From Candidatus Campbellbacteria bacterium RIFOXYC2_FULL_35_25 (GTDB lineage: Bacteria; Patescibacteriota; Minisyncoccia; Phycocordibacterales; UBA12079): DNA of 42,371 bases. The position numbers and the translations under genes were made by a program. Within the stretch, counting starts at the first letter, position 1. Each line of letters opens with the position of its first letter. Under the pieces are notes generated by a model that saw only the letters and a list, made by a program, of their open reading frames with translations, made no database searches and had not been told where the DNA came from. Positions 1 through 8,743 of this stretch are shown here, in pieces. The DNA lies in the NCBI GenBank assembly GCA_001774495.1, contig MFAE01000002.1:1-42371 (forward strand). Reading direction: 5' to 3'.

Positions 1-2
1 AA

Positions 3-143
3 GTCACCTATGATGTTACAGATACAGCTGGCAATCCAGCCAGCAAAGTTACCCGCACAGTTGTTGTAGTAGCCCCAGTGTCAGAAGAAGTATCAGAAGT
101 TGTATCAGAAGAAGTGTCCACAACGACGGAGGCGCAGATTTAA
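3..143 (+). CDS. 3' end of a surface/repeat-domain protein (truncated by window start)
   Basis: Open frame from the window edge: VTYDVTDTAGNPASKVTRTVVVVAPVSEEVSEVVSEEVSTTTEAQI*; VTYDVTDTAGNPA resembles Ig-like/HYR/DUF5011-type surface repeats. Confidence 0.65.
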   Translation, partial: VTYDVTDTAGNPASKVTRTVVVVAPVSEEVSEVVSEEVSTTTEAQI

Positions 144-161
144 TAATTTATTTTTAAGAAA

Positions 162-190
162 AAAAGGGCTGTCCGACAGCCCTTTTCTTA
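162..190 (+). terminator. Rho-independent terminator
   Basis: aaaagggctgtccgacagcccttttctt stem-loop just after the stop at 143. Confidence 0.8.
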
Positions 191-382
191 ATGCTTGCTT
201 ATTTTGGTTTGTTTCTATAGACTGATTTTGCGTAATCATGCTTAGCGTTTAGTATATATTTTGCATAAAAATATATCTTGAGCGGTAAAGCGGGATCAGC
301 CTGTTTTATCCTGCCGGGCAACTGGTGGGGTAGTCGTCACAGACTACTATCTTTAGTTCTTTTTAAAGAAGGAGGTATCGTC

Positions 383-1411
383 ATGATTCAAACACAAGCG
401 TTGGAACTGTTAAAAAGGTCTCGCCTATTTTCTTCGTCGTGTGGTGTGGATTTGAAAATCCACAAGATGGATTTTCCGTTTAGATCGGGCACAATTTGGC
501 TTGAGCATTTGAGTAACGAAGGAAAAGATCTCTACCGTGGACTAGAGCTTATTGTCCGACGTTATATGAGATTTTGCGCTGAGCAGATCGTAAATAGTCC
601 TGGCCAAAAAGAAAAACATATCAACAGGCTTTGGGACGGAGTTTTTTCTTTTGCGGAAGATTTTAAACCAGAGGAAGTTTTTGAAAAAATATCTTCCGGT
701 TCGGAGTATTTTGATATCCCGATCAGTATCAACAATTCTGTGTTGAGGGTCAGGAGGTTTGGCAATTGTATCGGTATCAACGTGCTTCAGAATGGGAAAA
801 TTCACCAAGCAGGTTCTCTGATAATGGCTGGGATGTGCGACGAGGAAAAACGTGTTGTGGCAACTTTTGCCCATCGGATTGAGTGCTCAATCAAATTACC
901 CAGAAAACAGGGAAAAGAAAATTCTGTAGATGTGGATTTTGGCGAAGTACACACCCAAATTTCAAATGCTTGTCGGCATATTGAATGGGACCACCCATCA
1001 AAATGGTTTTCTGACCTTATTGGACGTTACGTTTCAGTCTGTTATTCCTCAGTTGGCTGTGAGGACGGGGTTGTCGTCGGGCGTCTGGGAGAGACTGAAA
1101 TTCACGCCGTAGTTGCTCATTCCGAAGAAAAGGAGCATGATTTCAGGAGAACTCCACAGTGGAGGAAGGGAAATACAACCCTCTTTCCAGAAAATCCTTT
1201 AATGTGCAATTTTGCCGATGGAGGTGACTTGTGTTTGTTGTTGATGGCACATAGTGGTCTTAAGAGTTATAACACCTTCGATGATTTTGATACTTCTCTT
1301 GATATCGCCCAATTGCAGTACCACCTCAGGATAGCTGGATCAGTTTTATTTACGCAGCTTTCCTGTATGTCAAAAGTTGACGAAATGGGGAGGACTTCTG
1401 CTTATCTGTGA
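383..1411 (+). CDS. hypothetical protein
   Basis: ORF track begins at 278, but ATG 383 has AAGGAGG 7 nt upstream; terminator follows at 1424. Confidence 0.7.
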   Translation: MIQTQALELLKRSRLFSSSCGVDLKIHKMDFPFRSGTIWLEHLSNEGKDLYRGLELIVRRYMRFCAEQIVNSPGQKEKHINRLWDGVFSFAEDFKPEEVFEKISSGSEYFDIPISINNSVLRVRRFGNCIGINVLQNGKIHQAGSLIMAGMCDEEKRVVATFAHRIECSIKLPRKQGKENSVDVDFGEVHTQISNACRHIEWDHPSKWFSDLIGRYVSVCYSSVGCEDGVVVGRLGETEIHAVVAHSEEKEHDFRRTPQWRKGNTTLFPENPLMCNFADGGDLCLLLMAHSGLKSYNTFDDFDTSLDIAQLQYHLRIAGSVLFTQLSCMSKVDEMGRTSAYL

Positions 1412-1423
1412 TTTTGTTGTTTT

Positions 1424-1456
1424 AACACCTTGCCTCTCTGGGGCAAGGTGTTTTTT
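1424..1456 (+). terminator. Rho-independent terminator
   Basis: aacaccttgcc...ggcaaggtgtt followed by a T-tract. Confidence 0.85.
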
Positions 1457-1458
1457 GT

Positions 1459-1488
1459 TTGACTTATTAAGTTGTATTATGATAAGAT
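1459..1488 (+). promoter_or_regulatory. putative sigma70 promoter of the rpsN-map cluster
   Basis: TTGACT - 18 bp - TAAGAT upstream of rpsN. Confidence 0.5.
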
Positions 1489-1520
1489 AGTCCTCGAGCT
1501 TGTAGAAGCTTTTTATATTT

Positions 1521-1706
1521 ATGGCGAAAAAATCAGTAATAGCTAGAGCAAATAAAACACCTAAATTTTCAACGAGAATAGTGAGAAGATGTTTTAAGTG
1601 TGGAAGAAAGCACGGCTACATGAGAGATTTTGATCTTTGCCGTATATGTTTTAGAGAGTATGCTAACGAGGGAAAAATCCCAGGAGTAACAAAATCTTCT
1701 TGGTAA
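1521..1706 (+). CDS. rpsN: 30S ribosomal protein S14 type Z (zinc-binding)
   Basis: 61 aa; [25 protein letters not shown] with two CxxC pairs. Confidence 0.96.
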   Translation: MAKKSVIARANKTPKFSTRIVRRCFKCGRKHGYMRDFDLCRICFREYANEGKIPGVTKSSW

Positions 1707-1766
1707 TCATTTAATAAATAAACGATTAGGCTGTAACACATAAGTGTTAGACGCTAAACGTACAAT

Positions 1767-2156
1767 ATGGATAAAATTTCAAATTTAATAATAAGTATAA
1801 AGAATGCAAGTAATGCTCGAAAAGAGTATGCTTCTGTTCCTTTTTCTAAATTCAAGTTAGAAATCGCAGAACTTTTACAGAAAGAAAATTATATAAAATC
1901 AGTTTCAAAAAAAGGGAAGAAAGTGAAGAAAACTTTAGAACTTGAAATTTCCTATAACGAAGATAAATCTCCAAAAATCACGGATGTTAAAAGAGTTTCA
2001 AAACTTTCAAAGAGAATTTATTTTGGAGTAAAAGACATCAGAACAGTAAAGGGAGGAAAAGGTCTTTTGGTTTTATCAACTCCGAAAGGAATTTTGACAG
2101 ATAGACAGGCTAGAAAAGAAGGTGTAGGAGGAGAAGCATTATTTAAAATTTGGTAA
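1767..2156 (+). CDS. rpsH: 30S ribosomal protein S8
   Basis: C-terminal GLLVLSTPKGILTDRQARKEGVGGEALFKIW; operon order. Confidence 0.97.
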   Translation: MDKISNLIISIKNASNARKEYASVPFSKFKLEIAELLQKENYIKSVSKKGKKVKKTLELEISYNEDKSPKITDVKRVSKLSKRIYFGVKDIRTVKGGKGLLVLSTPKGILTDRQARKEGVGGEALFKIW

Positions 2157-2160
2157 TAAT

Positions 2161-2694
2161 ATGAGTAGAATAGGAAAAAAAGAAATAGAAATACCGGAAA
2201 AAACAGAAGTCGTTATAGTAAACGGTGAATTAAGGGTGAAAGGACCTTTGGGAGAATTGGTAAGGAAACTAAGACCAGAGATTGTTGTGAAGCAGGAAAA
2301 TAATATAATCACACTAGAAAAGGTTGAGGATACTGTTTTTACAAGAGCTTTGTGGGGAACTTATGCTTCACATATTTCTAATATGATTGCTGGAGTAAAT
2401 AAACCTTTTGAAAAGAAATTAATAGTAGAAGGAGTTGGTTTCAAGTCTAATGTTAAGGGTGAAGATTTGGTTATGAGTTTAGGCTTTTCTCACGATGTTA
2501 TAATCGCGATACCTAAAGATTTGACTGTTACCGTTGAAAAAAATATTATAACAATATCAGGTATTGATAAAGAAAGAGTTGGTAGTTTTACGGCAGATAT
2601 CAGAGTAAAAAAGAAACCAGAACCTTACAAGGGTAAAGGAATCAGATATGAAGGTGAAATTATCAGAAGAAAACAAGGGAAGAAAACAGCTTAA
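2161..2694 (+). CDS. rplF: 50S ribosomal protein L6
   Basis: MSRIGKKEIEIPEKTEV...GVGFK...PEPYKGKGIRYEGE. Confidence 0.97.
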   Translation: MSRIGKKEIEIPEKTEVVIVNGELRVKGPLGELVRKLRPEIVVKQENNIITLEKVEDTVFTRALWGTYASHISNMIAGVNKPFEKKLIVEGVGFKSNVKGEDLVMSLGFSHDVIIAIPKDLTVTVEKNIITISGIDKERVGSFTADIRVKKKPEPYKGKGIRYEGEIIRRKQGKKTA

Positions 2695-2701
2695 TTAAAA
2701 T

Positions 2702-3049
2702 ATGAGTACAACAAAGGTAGAAAAAAGAAATAGAAGGCGCAATCGTATTAGAGCCAAAATAACTGGAACAAGTAAAGTTCCTAGGTTAAGCGTGTTCAAA
2801 TCAAACAAAGCTATTTACGTTCAAATTATTGATGATGAGAATGGCAAGACATTAGTTTCTTATTCTTCTGAAAAGGTAAAGGGAGAAAAAGATCCTGCAA
2901 AAAAAGCGCAAAAAATTGGTAGTGATTTGGCTAAAATGGCGTTAGAGAAAAAAATAAAAAAGGTTGTTTTTGACAGAGGTGGTTATATTTATACAGGGAA
3001 AGTTAAGGCTATAGCTGATGGAGCAAGAGAAGGAGGTCTTGAGTTTTAA
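2702..3049 (+). CDS. rplR: 50S ribosomal protein L18
   Basis: [18 protein letters not shown]...[26 protein letters not shown]. Confidence 0.97.
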   Translation: MSTTKVEKRNRRRNRIRAKITGTSKVPRLSVFKSNKAIYVQIIDDENGKTLVSYSSEKVKGEKDPAKKAQKIGSDLAKMALEKKIKKVVFDRGGYIYTGKVKAIADGAREGGLEF

Positions 3050-3081
3050 TTGATAGTTACTAGTTACTAATTTCTAAAAAA

Positions 3082-3720
3082 ATGGAAGAAACAAAAGAAA
3101 AAAATAATAACGATTCAGTAGGAGAAGTAAAAGAAATTACTCCTGTTACTCCTATTACTCCGGTTGTTGCTACTCCCATTACTCCTGTTGTTGCTGAGAG
3201 CGCAACTACAGCAGGGGCTCCTTCCTCCGAAAGGACTTTTAAGAAAAATGTAAGACCAAGAAAACCTAGAGAACGTTTTGAAAGACAAAAACCAGAATTT
3301 GATCAAAAGATTATTAACATCAGAAGAGTTACTCGTGTTGTTAAGGGAGGTAGAAGGTTTAGTTTTAGTGTTGCTATGGTAATCGGGAACAGAAAAGGAT
3401 CAGTAGGTGTTGGTATTGGGAAGGGATCTGATACAGCTTTGGCTATAGAAAAAGCAATTCGAGATGCTAAAAAGAATTTACTTAAATTAAAATTGACCGA
3501 CAACATGTCTATTCCTTACGAAGTAGAGGCTAAGTACTGTTCTTCCAGTGTTGTTATTAGACCAGCGAAAGGAAGAGGTATTGTGGCAGGAAGCTCCGCT
3601 AGAGACGTTTTAGAATTGGCAGGAATTACAGAGGTGGGCGCAAAATTTTTATCGAGAAGCAAGAATAAATTAAATAATGCTCAAGTGGCTATAGAAGCCC
3701 TAAGAGAATTTGAAATGTAA
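3082..3720 (+). CDS. rpsE: 30S ribosomal protein S5 with N-terminal low-complexity extension
   Basis: RRVTRVVKGGRRFSFSVAMVIGNRKGSVGVGIGKG core; T/P/V-rich N-terminal repeats. Confidence 0.96.
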   Translation: MEETKEKNNNDSVGEVKEITPVTPITPVVATPITPVVAESATTAGAPSSERTFKKNVRPRKPRERFERQKPEFDQKIINIRRVTRVVKGGRRFSFSVAMVIGNRKGSVGVGIGKGSDTALAIEKAIRDAKKNLLKLKLTDNMSIPYEVEAKYCSSSVVIRPAKGRGIVAGSSARDVLELAGITEVGAKFLSRSKNKLNNAQVAIEALREFEM

Positions 3721-3737
3721 TTATATAGATTTGTTAA

Positions 3738-3798
3738 TAAATTTCGCGAAGCGAAATTTATACTACAAACTACTCACTACTAACTACAAACTAAAAAA
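3738..3798. repeat. heptad/hairpin intergenic element (rpsE-rplO)
   Basis: taaatttcgc-gaa-gcgaaattta hairpin (3738-3760), then TACAAAC TACTCAC TACTAAC TACAAAC TAAAAAA (3764-3798). Confidence 0.8.
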
Positions 3799-3800
3799 AT

Positions 3801-4232
3801 ATGCAACTTCATAACATACAAAAGAATAAAAATAATAAAAAAAGCATCCGTGTTGGGCGTGGTGGAAAGAGAGGAAAAACTTCCGGTAAAGGACATAAAG
3901 GACAAAACGCAAGAACTGGAAACAGCGGACGACCAGAGATTAGGGATATGATCAAGAAAATTCCTAAGCTAAGAGGTTATAATTTTAAATCTAGAAAAGA
4001 TAATGCTGTTCCTGTTAATTTGTCAGCTCTTGATAAGACTTTTGAGAAAGACGCTATTGTTAATCCTAAAGAGTTAGTTAAAGAAGGTGTCGTGAAAAGA
4101 AAAAGTGGGAAGATGCCAGTTATAAAGATATTAGCAACTGGTGAAATAACAAAAAAAATTACGGTGTCAGGTTGTACTTTTTCTGAAATGGCAAAGGAAA
4201 AAATAGAAAAAGCAGGAGGAACGATTAAGTAG
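3801..4232 (+). CDS. rplO: 50S ribosomal protein L15
   Basis: RVGRGGKRGKTSGKGHKGQNARTG. Confidence 0.96.
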   Translation: MQLHNIQKNKNNKKSIRVGRGGKRGKTSGKGHKGQNARTGNSGRPEIRDMIKKIPKLRGYNFKSRKDNAVPVNLSALDKTFEKDAIVNPKELVKEGVVKRKSGKMPVIKILATGEITKKITVSGCTFSEMAKEKIEKAGGTIK

Positions 4233-4313
4233 TCTATAGTTGGTAGTCTATAGTCTATAGAATTTCGATAGTTTGTAATTTAACACTATAAACTATAAAC
4301 TATCGACTAAAAC
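4230..4313. repeat. heptad inverted element (rplO-secY)
   Basis: TAGTCTA TAGTTGG TAGTCTA TAGTCTA TAG ... CTATAAA CTATAAA CTATCGA CTAAAAC; first heptad contains the rplO stop codon. Confidence 0.8.
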
Positions 4314-4316
4314 ATT

Positions 4317-5585
4317 ATGAATTTTGCGAATAAATTAAACCTAATAATAAAAGATAGTAACCTAAGAAAAAGGATCCTTTATTTGTTAGGTTTTTTAGTT
4401 TTGTTTAGAGTATTAGCGGCTATTCCTGTTCCTGGAGTTGATGTTGCTAAATTACAAGAATTTTTCTCAAACAACCAATTCTTTGGTTTGATGAACATTT
4501 TTTCTGGGGGTGGTTTGTCTGGGCTATCTATCATAATGTTGGGGGTTGGTCCTTATATTACATCATCAATTATTATGCAGTTGATGACAATGATGTCTTC
4601 AAGATTAAAACAGCTTTATCATGAAGAAGGAGAAGCCGGGAAGAAAAAATTTAGTCAGTATTCAAGGTTATTAACTATTCCTTTGGCAGTTGTTCAGGGG
4701 TATGCCTTTCTTACTCTTTTGCAAAGGCAGGGAATTTTGGATAGTCTAGGTTTATTTGAGATGCTAACAAACATAAGTGTTATTGTGGCTGGTTCTGTTT
4801 TGTTAGTTTGGATTGGTGAGTTAATGTCAGAATTTTCTATTGGTAATGGAGTTTCTATAATAATTTTTGCGGGTATAGTTGCTGGTTTACCAACGGCTGT
4901 GAGTCAGAACATTTTTGCTTTTGATATTGCGCAATTACCACTTTATATTGCCTTTTTGTTCCTAGCCGTTTTGATCGTGGCGGGGGTTGTTGTTGTAACG
5001 GAAGCGGAGAGACCTATTCCTATTCAGTATTCAAAAAGAGTTAGAGGGATGAAAGTTTATGGTGGTGTTTCCACATACTTGCCGCTAAGAGTGAACCAAG
5101 CGGGCGTTATTCCTATTATTTTTGCTCTATCAATTTTGTTATTTCCTCAGATGATATTCAATTTTTTGGTGAATGTTAACAATGCCACACTGGTTAAGTT
5201 TTCAGAATTCGTGTTAGGTATTTTGAATAATGGTTGGTTTTACTCTATCTTTTATTTTATCCTAGTATTTTTGTTTACTTATTTTTATACAGCCGTTACA
5301 TTTGACCCAGAAGCTATCGCAACTAACTTACAAAGGAGCGGAGCCTTTATCCCAGGGATACGACCAGGAGCAAATACTTCTCAATACATCGGTAAAGTTT
5401 TGACCAGAATTACATTTGTTGGAGCTTTGTTCCTTGGCTTTATTGCAGTTTTGCCTTTAGTGATGAAAGCTATAACAGGTATCGCTTCTCTGGCTATTGG
5501 GGGAACCGCTCTTTTGATTGTGGTTTCTGTTGTACTGGATTTGGTTAAGAAGGTGGATGGGCAGGTATCAATGAGAGAATACTAA
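4317..5585 (+). CDS. secY: preprotein translocase subunit SecY
   Basis: Multi-TM; ITSSIIMQLM...GEAGKKKFSQYSR...ERPIPIQYSKRV. Confidence 0.98.
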   Translation: MNFANKLNLIIKDSNLRKRILYLLGFLVLFRVLAAIPVPGVDVAKLQEFFSNNQFFGLMNIFSGGGLSGLSIIMLGVGPYITSSIIMQLMTMMSSRLKQLYHEEGEAGKKKFSQYSRLLTIPLAVVQGYAFLTLLQRQGILDSLGLFEMLTNISVIVAGSVLLVWIGELMSEFSIGNGVSIIIFAGIVAGLPTAVSQNIFAFDIAQLPLYIAFLFLAVLIVAGVVVVTEAERPIPIQYSKRVRGMKVYGGVSTYLPLRVNQAGVIPIIFALSILLFPQMIFNFLVNVNNATLVKFSEFVLGILNNGWFYSIFYFILVFLFTYFYTAVTFDPEAIATNLQRSGAFIPGIRPGANTSQYIGKVLTRITFVGALFLGFIAVLPLVMKAITGIASLAIGGTALLIVVSVVLDLVKKVDGQVSMREY

Positions 5586-5587
5586 GT

Positions 5588-5648
5588 TAGTTTTTAGTTG
5601 ATAGTTTTTAGTTTTTAGAAAAAATTCGCCAGAAGGCGATTTTTTTAT
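5588..5648 (+). terminator. heptad repeats merging into a terminator
   Basis: TAGTTTT TAGTTGA TAGTTTT TAGTTTT TAGAAAA, then aaaattcgccagaaggcgattttttt. Confidence 0.65.
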
Positions 5649-5662
5649 TTTTAAACTTTATA

Positions 5663-5698
5663 AAAACGAACAACTCAACAGGTTGAGTTGTTCGTTTT
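5663..5698. terminator. 17-bp perfect stem-loop
   Basis: aaaacgaacaactcaac-ag-gttgagttgttcgtttt. Confidence 0.7.
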
Positions 5699-5758
5699 GG
5701 ATTTGAGGGTGATTGTAATATAATGAAAGTTGTTATTAAGTTAAAAATTTCTAATAAG

Positions 5759-6352
5759 ATGAAAAATCAAACATTCATATTTATAGGTAGATCTGGTTGT
5801 GGTAAGGGAACTCAAATTGACCTTTTATCAGAAAGATTAAAAAAAGATACTCCTGACATAGGCATTAATTATATTAGTACAGGGAAAGACTTAAGAAAAT
5901 TTTGGGCAGAGGAAGGCTACTCGCAAACTCTTTCTAAAGAAATCGTTGAAAATGGTGATTTACAGCCAGAATTTTTGGTGACTTATCTTTGGGGTAAAGA
6001 TTTGGTGGAAGATATGAAAGGTAACGAGCATCTCATTTTAGATGGAACTCCTCGCCGTTTGAACGAAGCCGAAGTGCTTGATTCAGCGATAAGATTTTAT
6101 AAAAGAGAGAATCCAATTGTTATTTACATGAATGTTTCTAGAGAATGGGCGATTGATAGATTGATGGGGCGAGGACGAGCCGATGATACTGTAGAAGGTG
6201 TAAGTAAAAGATTAGATTGGTTTGATCGCGATGTTATCCCTGCTATTGAATATTTAAAAAATAATTCTACTTATAAATTTCTAGACATAAATGGCGAACA
6301 AACTATTGAAGAAGTGAACAAAGAGATTATGGAGAAGGTTTATGGGGTATAA
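5759..6352 (+). CDS. adk: adenylate kinase
   Basis: FIFIGRSGCGKGTQ P-loop, LILDGTPRR, DD...R motif; alternative start 5723. Confidence 0.88.
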   Translation: MKNQTFIFIGRSGCGKGTQIDLLSERLKKDTPDIGINYISTGKDLRKFWAEEGYSQTLSKEIVENGDLQPEFLVTYLWGKDLVEDMKGNEHLILDGTPRRLNEAEVLDSAIRFYKRENPIVIYMNVSREWAIDRLMGRGRADDTVEGVSKRLDWFDRDVIPAIEYLKNNSTYKFLDINGEQTIEEVNKEIMEKVYGV

Positions 6353-6360
6353 TTAAACTA

Positions 6361-7125
6361 ATGATTTATTCTGAAGCAGAAATAAATATCTTACGTGAAG
6401 GGGGTAAAAGACTCGCTTATGTTTTAGGTGAAGTTGCAAAAAAAACTGTTCCAGGAGTAAAAATTTTTGAATTAAATGATTATGCCGAGAAACTTATTCT
6501 GGAAGGAGGTGATACGCCTGCTTTTTTGAATTATAAACCAGAGGGGTCTGGCTTTCCTTATCCTGCAAGTCTGTGCGTTTCGGTTAATGAGGGGATTGTT
6601 CACGGTATTTCAAATGGCAACAGTAGGGTTTTAAAGGATGGTGACGTCGTTGGTCTTGATCTTGGTCTTAGACACAATGGTTTTGTTACAGACATGGCGG
6701 TAACTGTTGGAGTAGGCAAGGTAGATAATGAGTCTAGGAAGCTCATAGAAGCCACAAAACAGGCTCTCTATGAAGGAATTGGACAAGCTAGGGCGGGAAA
6801 CACAACTGGCGATATAGGCCACGCCGTAGCTGAATTTGGAAAAAAAGCCAGGTTTAATGTAGCTGAAGATTTGGGAGGTCACGGTGTTGGAAAAAATGTC
6901 CACGAAGAACCTTTCATCCCCAATTTTGGCAGAAAAGGAAGTGGAGATAAATTAAGGTCAGGTATGGTTTTGGCGATTGAACCGATGTTGAATGCGGGTA
7001 CAAAAAGAATTGTTTTAGATGATGATGGATACACTTTCAATACTGCCGATGGAAAAAAGAGTGCTCACTTTGAACACACTATTTTGATAACTAATGGGGA
7101 ACCAGAGATTTTAACAAAGATTTAA
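6361..7125 (+). CDS. map: type I methionine aminopeptidase
   Basis: CVSVNEGIVHGI, GDVVGLDLGL, GGHGVGKNVHEEPFIPNFG, LAIEPML. Confidence 0.97.
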   Translation: MIYSEAEINILREGGKRLAYVLGEVAKKTVPGVKIFELNDYAEKLILEGGDTPAFLNYKPEGSGFPYPASLCVSVNEGIVHGISNGNSRVLKDGDVVGLDLGLRHNGFVTDMAVTVGVGKVDNESRKLIEATKQALYEGIGQARAGNTTGDIGHAVAEFGKKARFNVAEDLGGHGVGKNVHEEPFIPNFGRKGSGDKLRSGMVLAIEPMLNAGTKRIVLDDDGYTFNTADGKKSAHFEHTILITNGEPEILTKI

Positions 7126-7239
7126 CCAAGACCAAGACCAAGACCAAGACCAAGACCAAGACCAAGACCAAGACCAAGACCAAGGCCAAGGCCAAGACCA
7201 AGACCAAGGCCAAGGCCAAGGCCAAGGTTAGGGTTAGGG
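7126..7239. repeat. hexamer tandem array: 17 x CCAAGR followed by 2 x TTAGGG
   Basis: Direct read; starts on the base after the map stop codon. Confidence 0.97.
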
Positions 7240-7284
7240 TTTTTATTGAATAATAATTTTAAATAATTTATAATTTAATTTTAA

Positions 7285-7326
7285 TCTTTCTGATAAAAAT
7301 AGCGGTCGCTATTTTTATCAGAAAGA
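7285..7326. repeat. long palindrome upstream of the PaaX/Cas2-like gene
   Basis: tctttctgataaaaatagcg-gt-cgctatttttatcagaaaga; 20-bp perfect arms. Confidence 0.95.
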
Positions 7327-7359
7327 ATATCAAAGTATGGGTAAAAGAATTATATAAAA

Positions 7360-7938
7360 ATGGAAAAAATAAAGAAAAAAAGAAAGTTACGGGTTCCTGT
7401 TAAAAAAATTATTTTGGCTACCATTGCAATAGCTGGTCTCGTATCTGTAGCTGTTGTTGCCCCAAATGCTTTGCAGGCCATCGGGTATTTTTCTGGAAAT
7501 AAGAAATATAAAAAATATGATCAAAAATATTATGTTAACAGCGTAGTTGGCGGGTTGTTAAAAAAAGATTTAATTAAACTCGAAATAAAAAATGGTAAAA
7601 AATACATTCGTTTAACAAAGAAAGGAGAGCAAGAGTTAGCCCGATTAGAATTAAATGATTTTAAAATAAAAAAGCCAAAAAAATGGGATAAAAAGTGGCG
7701 GATTGTAATTTTTGATATTAAAGAGACAAGGAAAGGTACTAGGACTATTTTAAGAAGCACATTGAGTAGATTAGGTTTTGTAAAATTACAAAATAGTGTT
7801 TGGGTATTTCCTTATGATTGCAAAGAATTAATTGTAATGATGAAATCCAGTTTATTTTTAGGTAAAGATGTCTTGTATATGACTGTAGAAAAGATAGAGA
7901 ATGATAAATGGCTAAAAGAAGTTTTTGGGTTGAAATAA
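7360..7938 (+). CDS. PaaX-like protein with Cas2-like C-terminal domain and N-terminal hydrophobic segment
   Basis: WRIVIFDIKETRKGTRTILRSTLSRLGFVKLQNSVWVFPYDC (PaaX-C/Cas2-like ferredoxin-fold signature); N-terminal IILATIAIAGLVSVAVVAPNAL. Confidence 0.75.
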   Translation: MEKIKKKRKLRVPVKKIILATIAIAGLVSVAVVAPNALQAIGYFSGNKKYKKYDQKYYVNSVVGGLLKKDLIKLEIKNGKKYIRLTKKGEQELARLELNDFKIKKPKKWDKKWRIVIFDIKETRKGTRTILRSTLSRLGFVKLQNSVWVFPYDCKELIVMMKSSLFLGKDVLYMTVEKIENDKWLKEVFGLK

Positions 7939-7980
7939 TTCTGATAAAAATGACGGCCGTCATTTTTATCAGAATTATTT
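7933..7980. repeat. 48-nt perfect palindrome overlapping the stop codon of the PaaX/Cas2-like gene
   Basis: aaataattctgataaaaatgacgg/ccgtcatttttatcagaattattt; shares TTCTGATAAAAAT with 7285-7326. Confidence 0.95.
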
Positions 7981-8057
7981 TTTTGCTAAAGATCTTTTGT
8001 TTTTAACGTTTGGTTATGTTAATATATTGGCAATATTAACTTAATTTTTATAGAATT

Positions 8058-8663
8058 ATGGAACATTTTAGTAAAGAGAAAACATTAGTCATGGTTAAAC
8101 CAGACGGGATACAAAGAACTTTGGTTGGCGAAATTATTAAACGTTACGAAAGAGTCGGTCTTAAACTAGTTGGCTTAAAGATGATTGCTCCTAGTAAGGA
8201 GAAAATTGAGGAACACTATACCCTTGACCCAGAATGGAGAAGAATAACAGGAGAAAAGACAATAGAAAGTTATAAAAAAAAGGGCTTACAACCACCTTCA
8301 GAAAATCCTTTGGAGATTACTGCTATTATATTAGAAAATCTTAAAAAATATATGACAAGCGGTCCTGTTATTGCTATGGTTTGGCAAGGGGCCCACGCAG
8401 TTAAGATTTCAAGGAAGATTGTTGGTGGGACAGAGCCGTTCACTTCAGACGTTGGTACTATTCGGGGAGATTTTGTTCTAGATTCCTACCAAATGTCGGA
8501 TGCAGACGGGAGAGCTGTTCGGAATTTAATCCATGCCTCTGGTTCGGTTGAAGAAGCCGAAAAAGAAATAAAACATTGGTTTGAAGAAAGTGAAATTATA
8601 AGTTACAGGTTGGTACAAGAGCAAATGCTTTACGACGTAAACATCGACGGTATTTTTGAATAA
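8058..8663 (+). CDS. ndk: nucleoside diphosphate kinase (with internal insertion)
   Basis: TLVMVKPDGIQRTLVGEIIKRYE...GTIRGDF...NLIHASGSVEEAEKEI. Confidence 0.93.
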   Translation: MEHFSKEKTLVMVKPDGIQRTLVGEIIKRYERVGLKLVGLKMIAPSKEKIEEHYTLDPEWRRITGEKTIESYKKKGLQPPSENPLEITAIILENLKKYMTSGPVIAMVWQGAHAVKISRKIVGGTEPFTSDVGTIRGDFVLDSYQMSDADGRAVRNLIHASGSVEEAEKEIKHWFEESEIISYRLVQEQMLYDVNIDGIFE

Positions 8664-8743
8664 TTTTTTAATACTTTAAAATATTTCTTTTTACCGGAAT
8701 CGAGCATCCTTTTGCATCGTTGCCTCTACTTGGTTAAACGACT

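Noticed and set aside
7126-7239. CRISPR-like array beside a Cas2-like protein
   Set aside because: Contiguous 6-bp units without spacers; no Cas1 or effector in the window, and the protein fits PaaX-type better than canonical Cas2.
7285-7980. IS200/IS605 insertion sequence
   Set aside because: Hairpin-flanked small gene fits the layout, but the protein lacks an HUH motif and catalytic Tyr context; kept as an unknown cassette.
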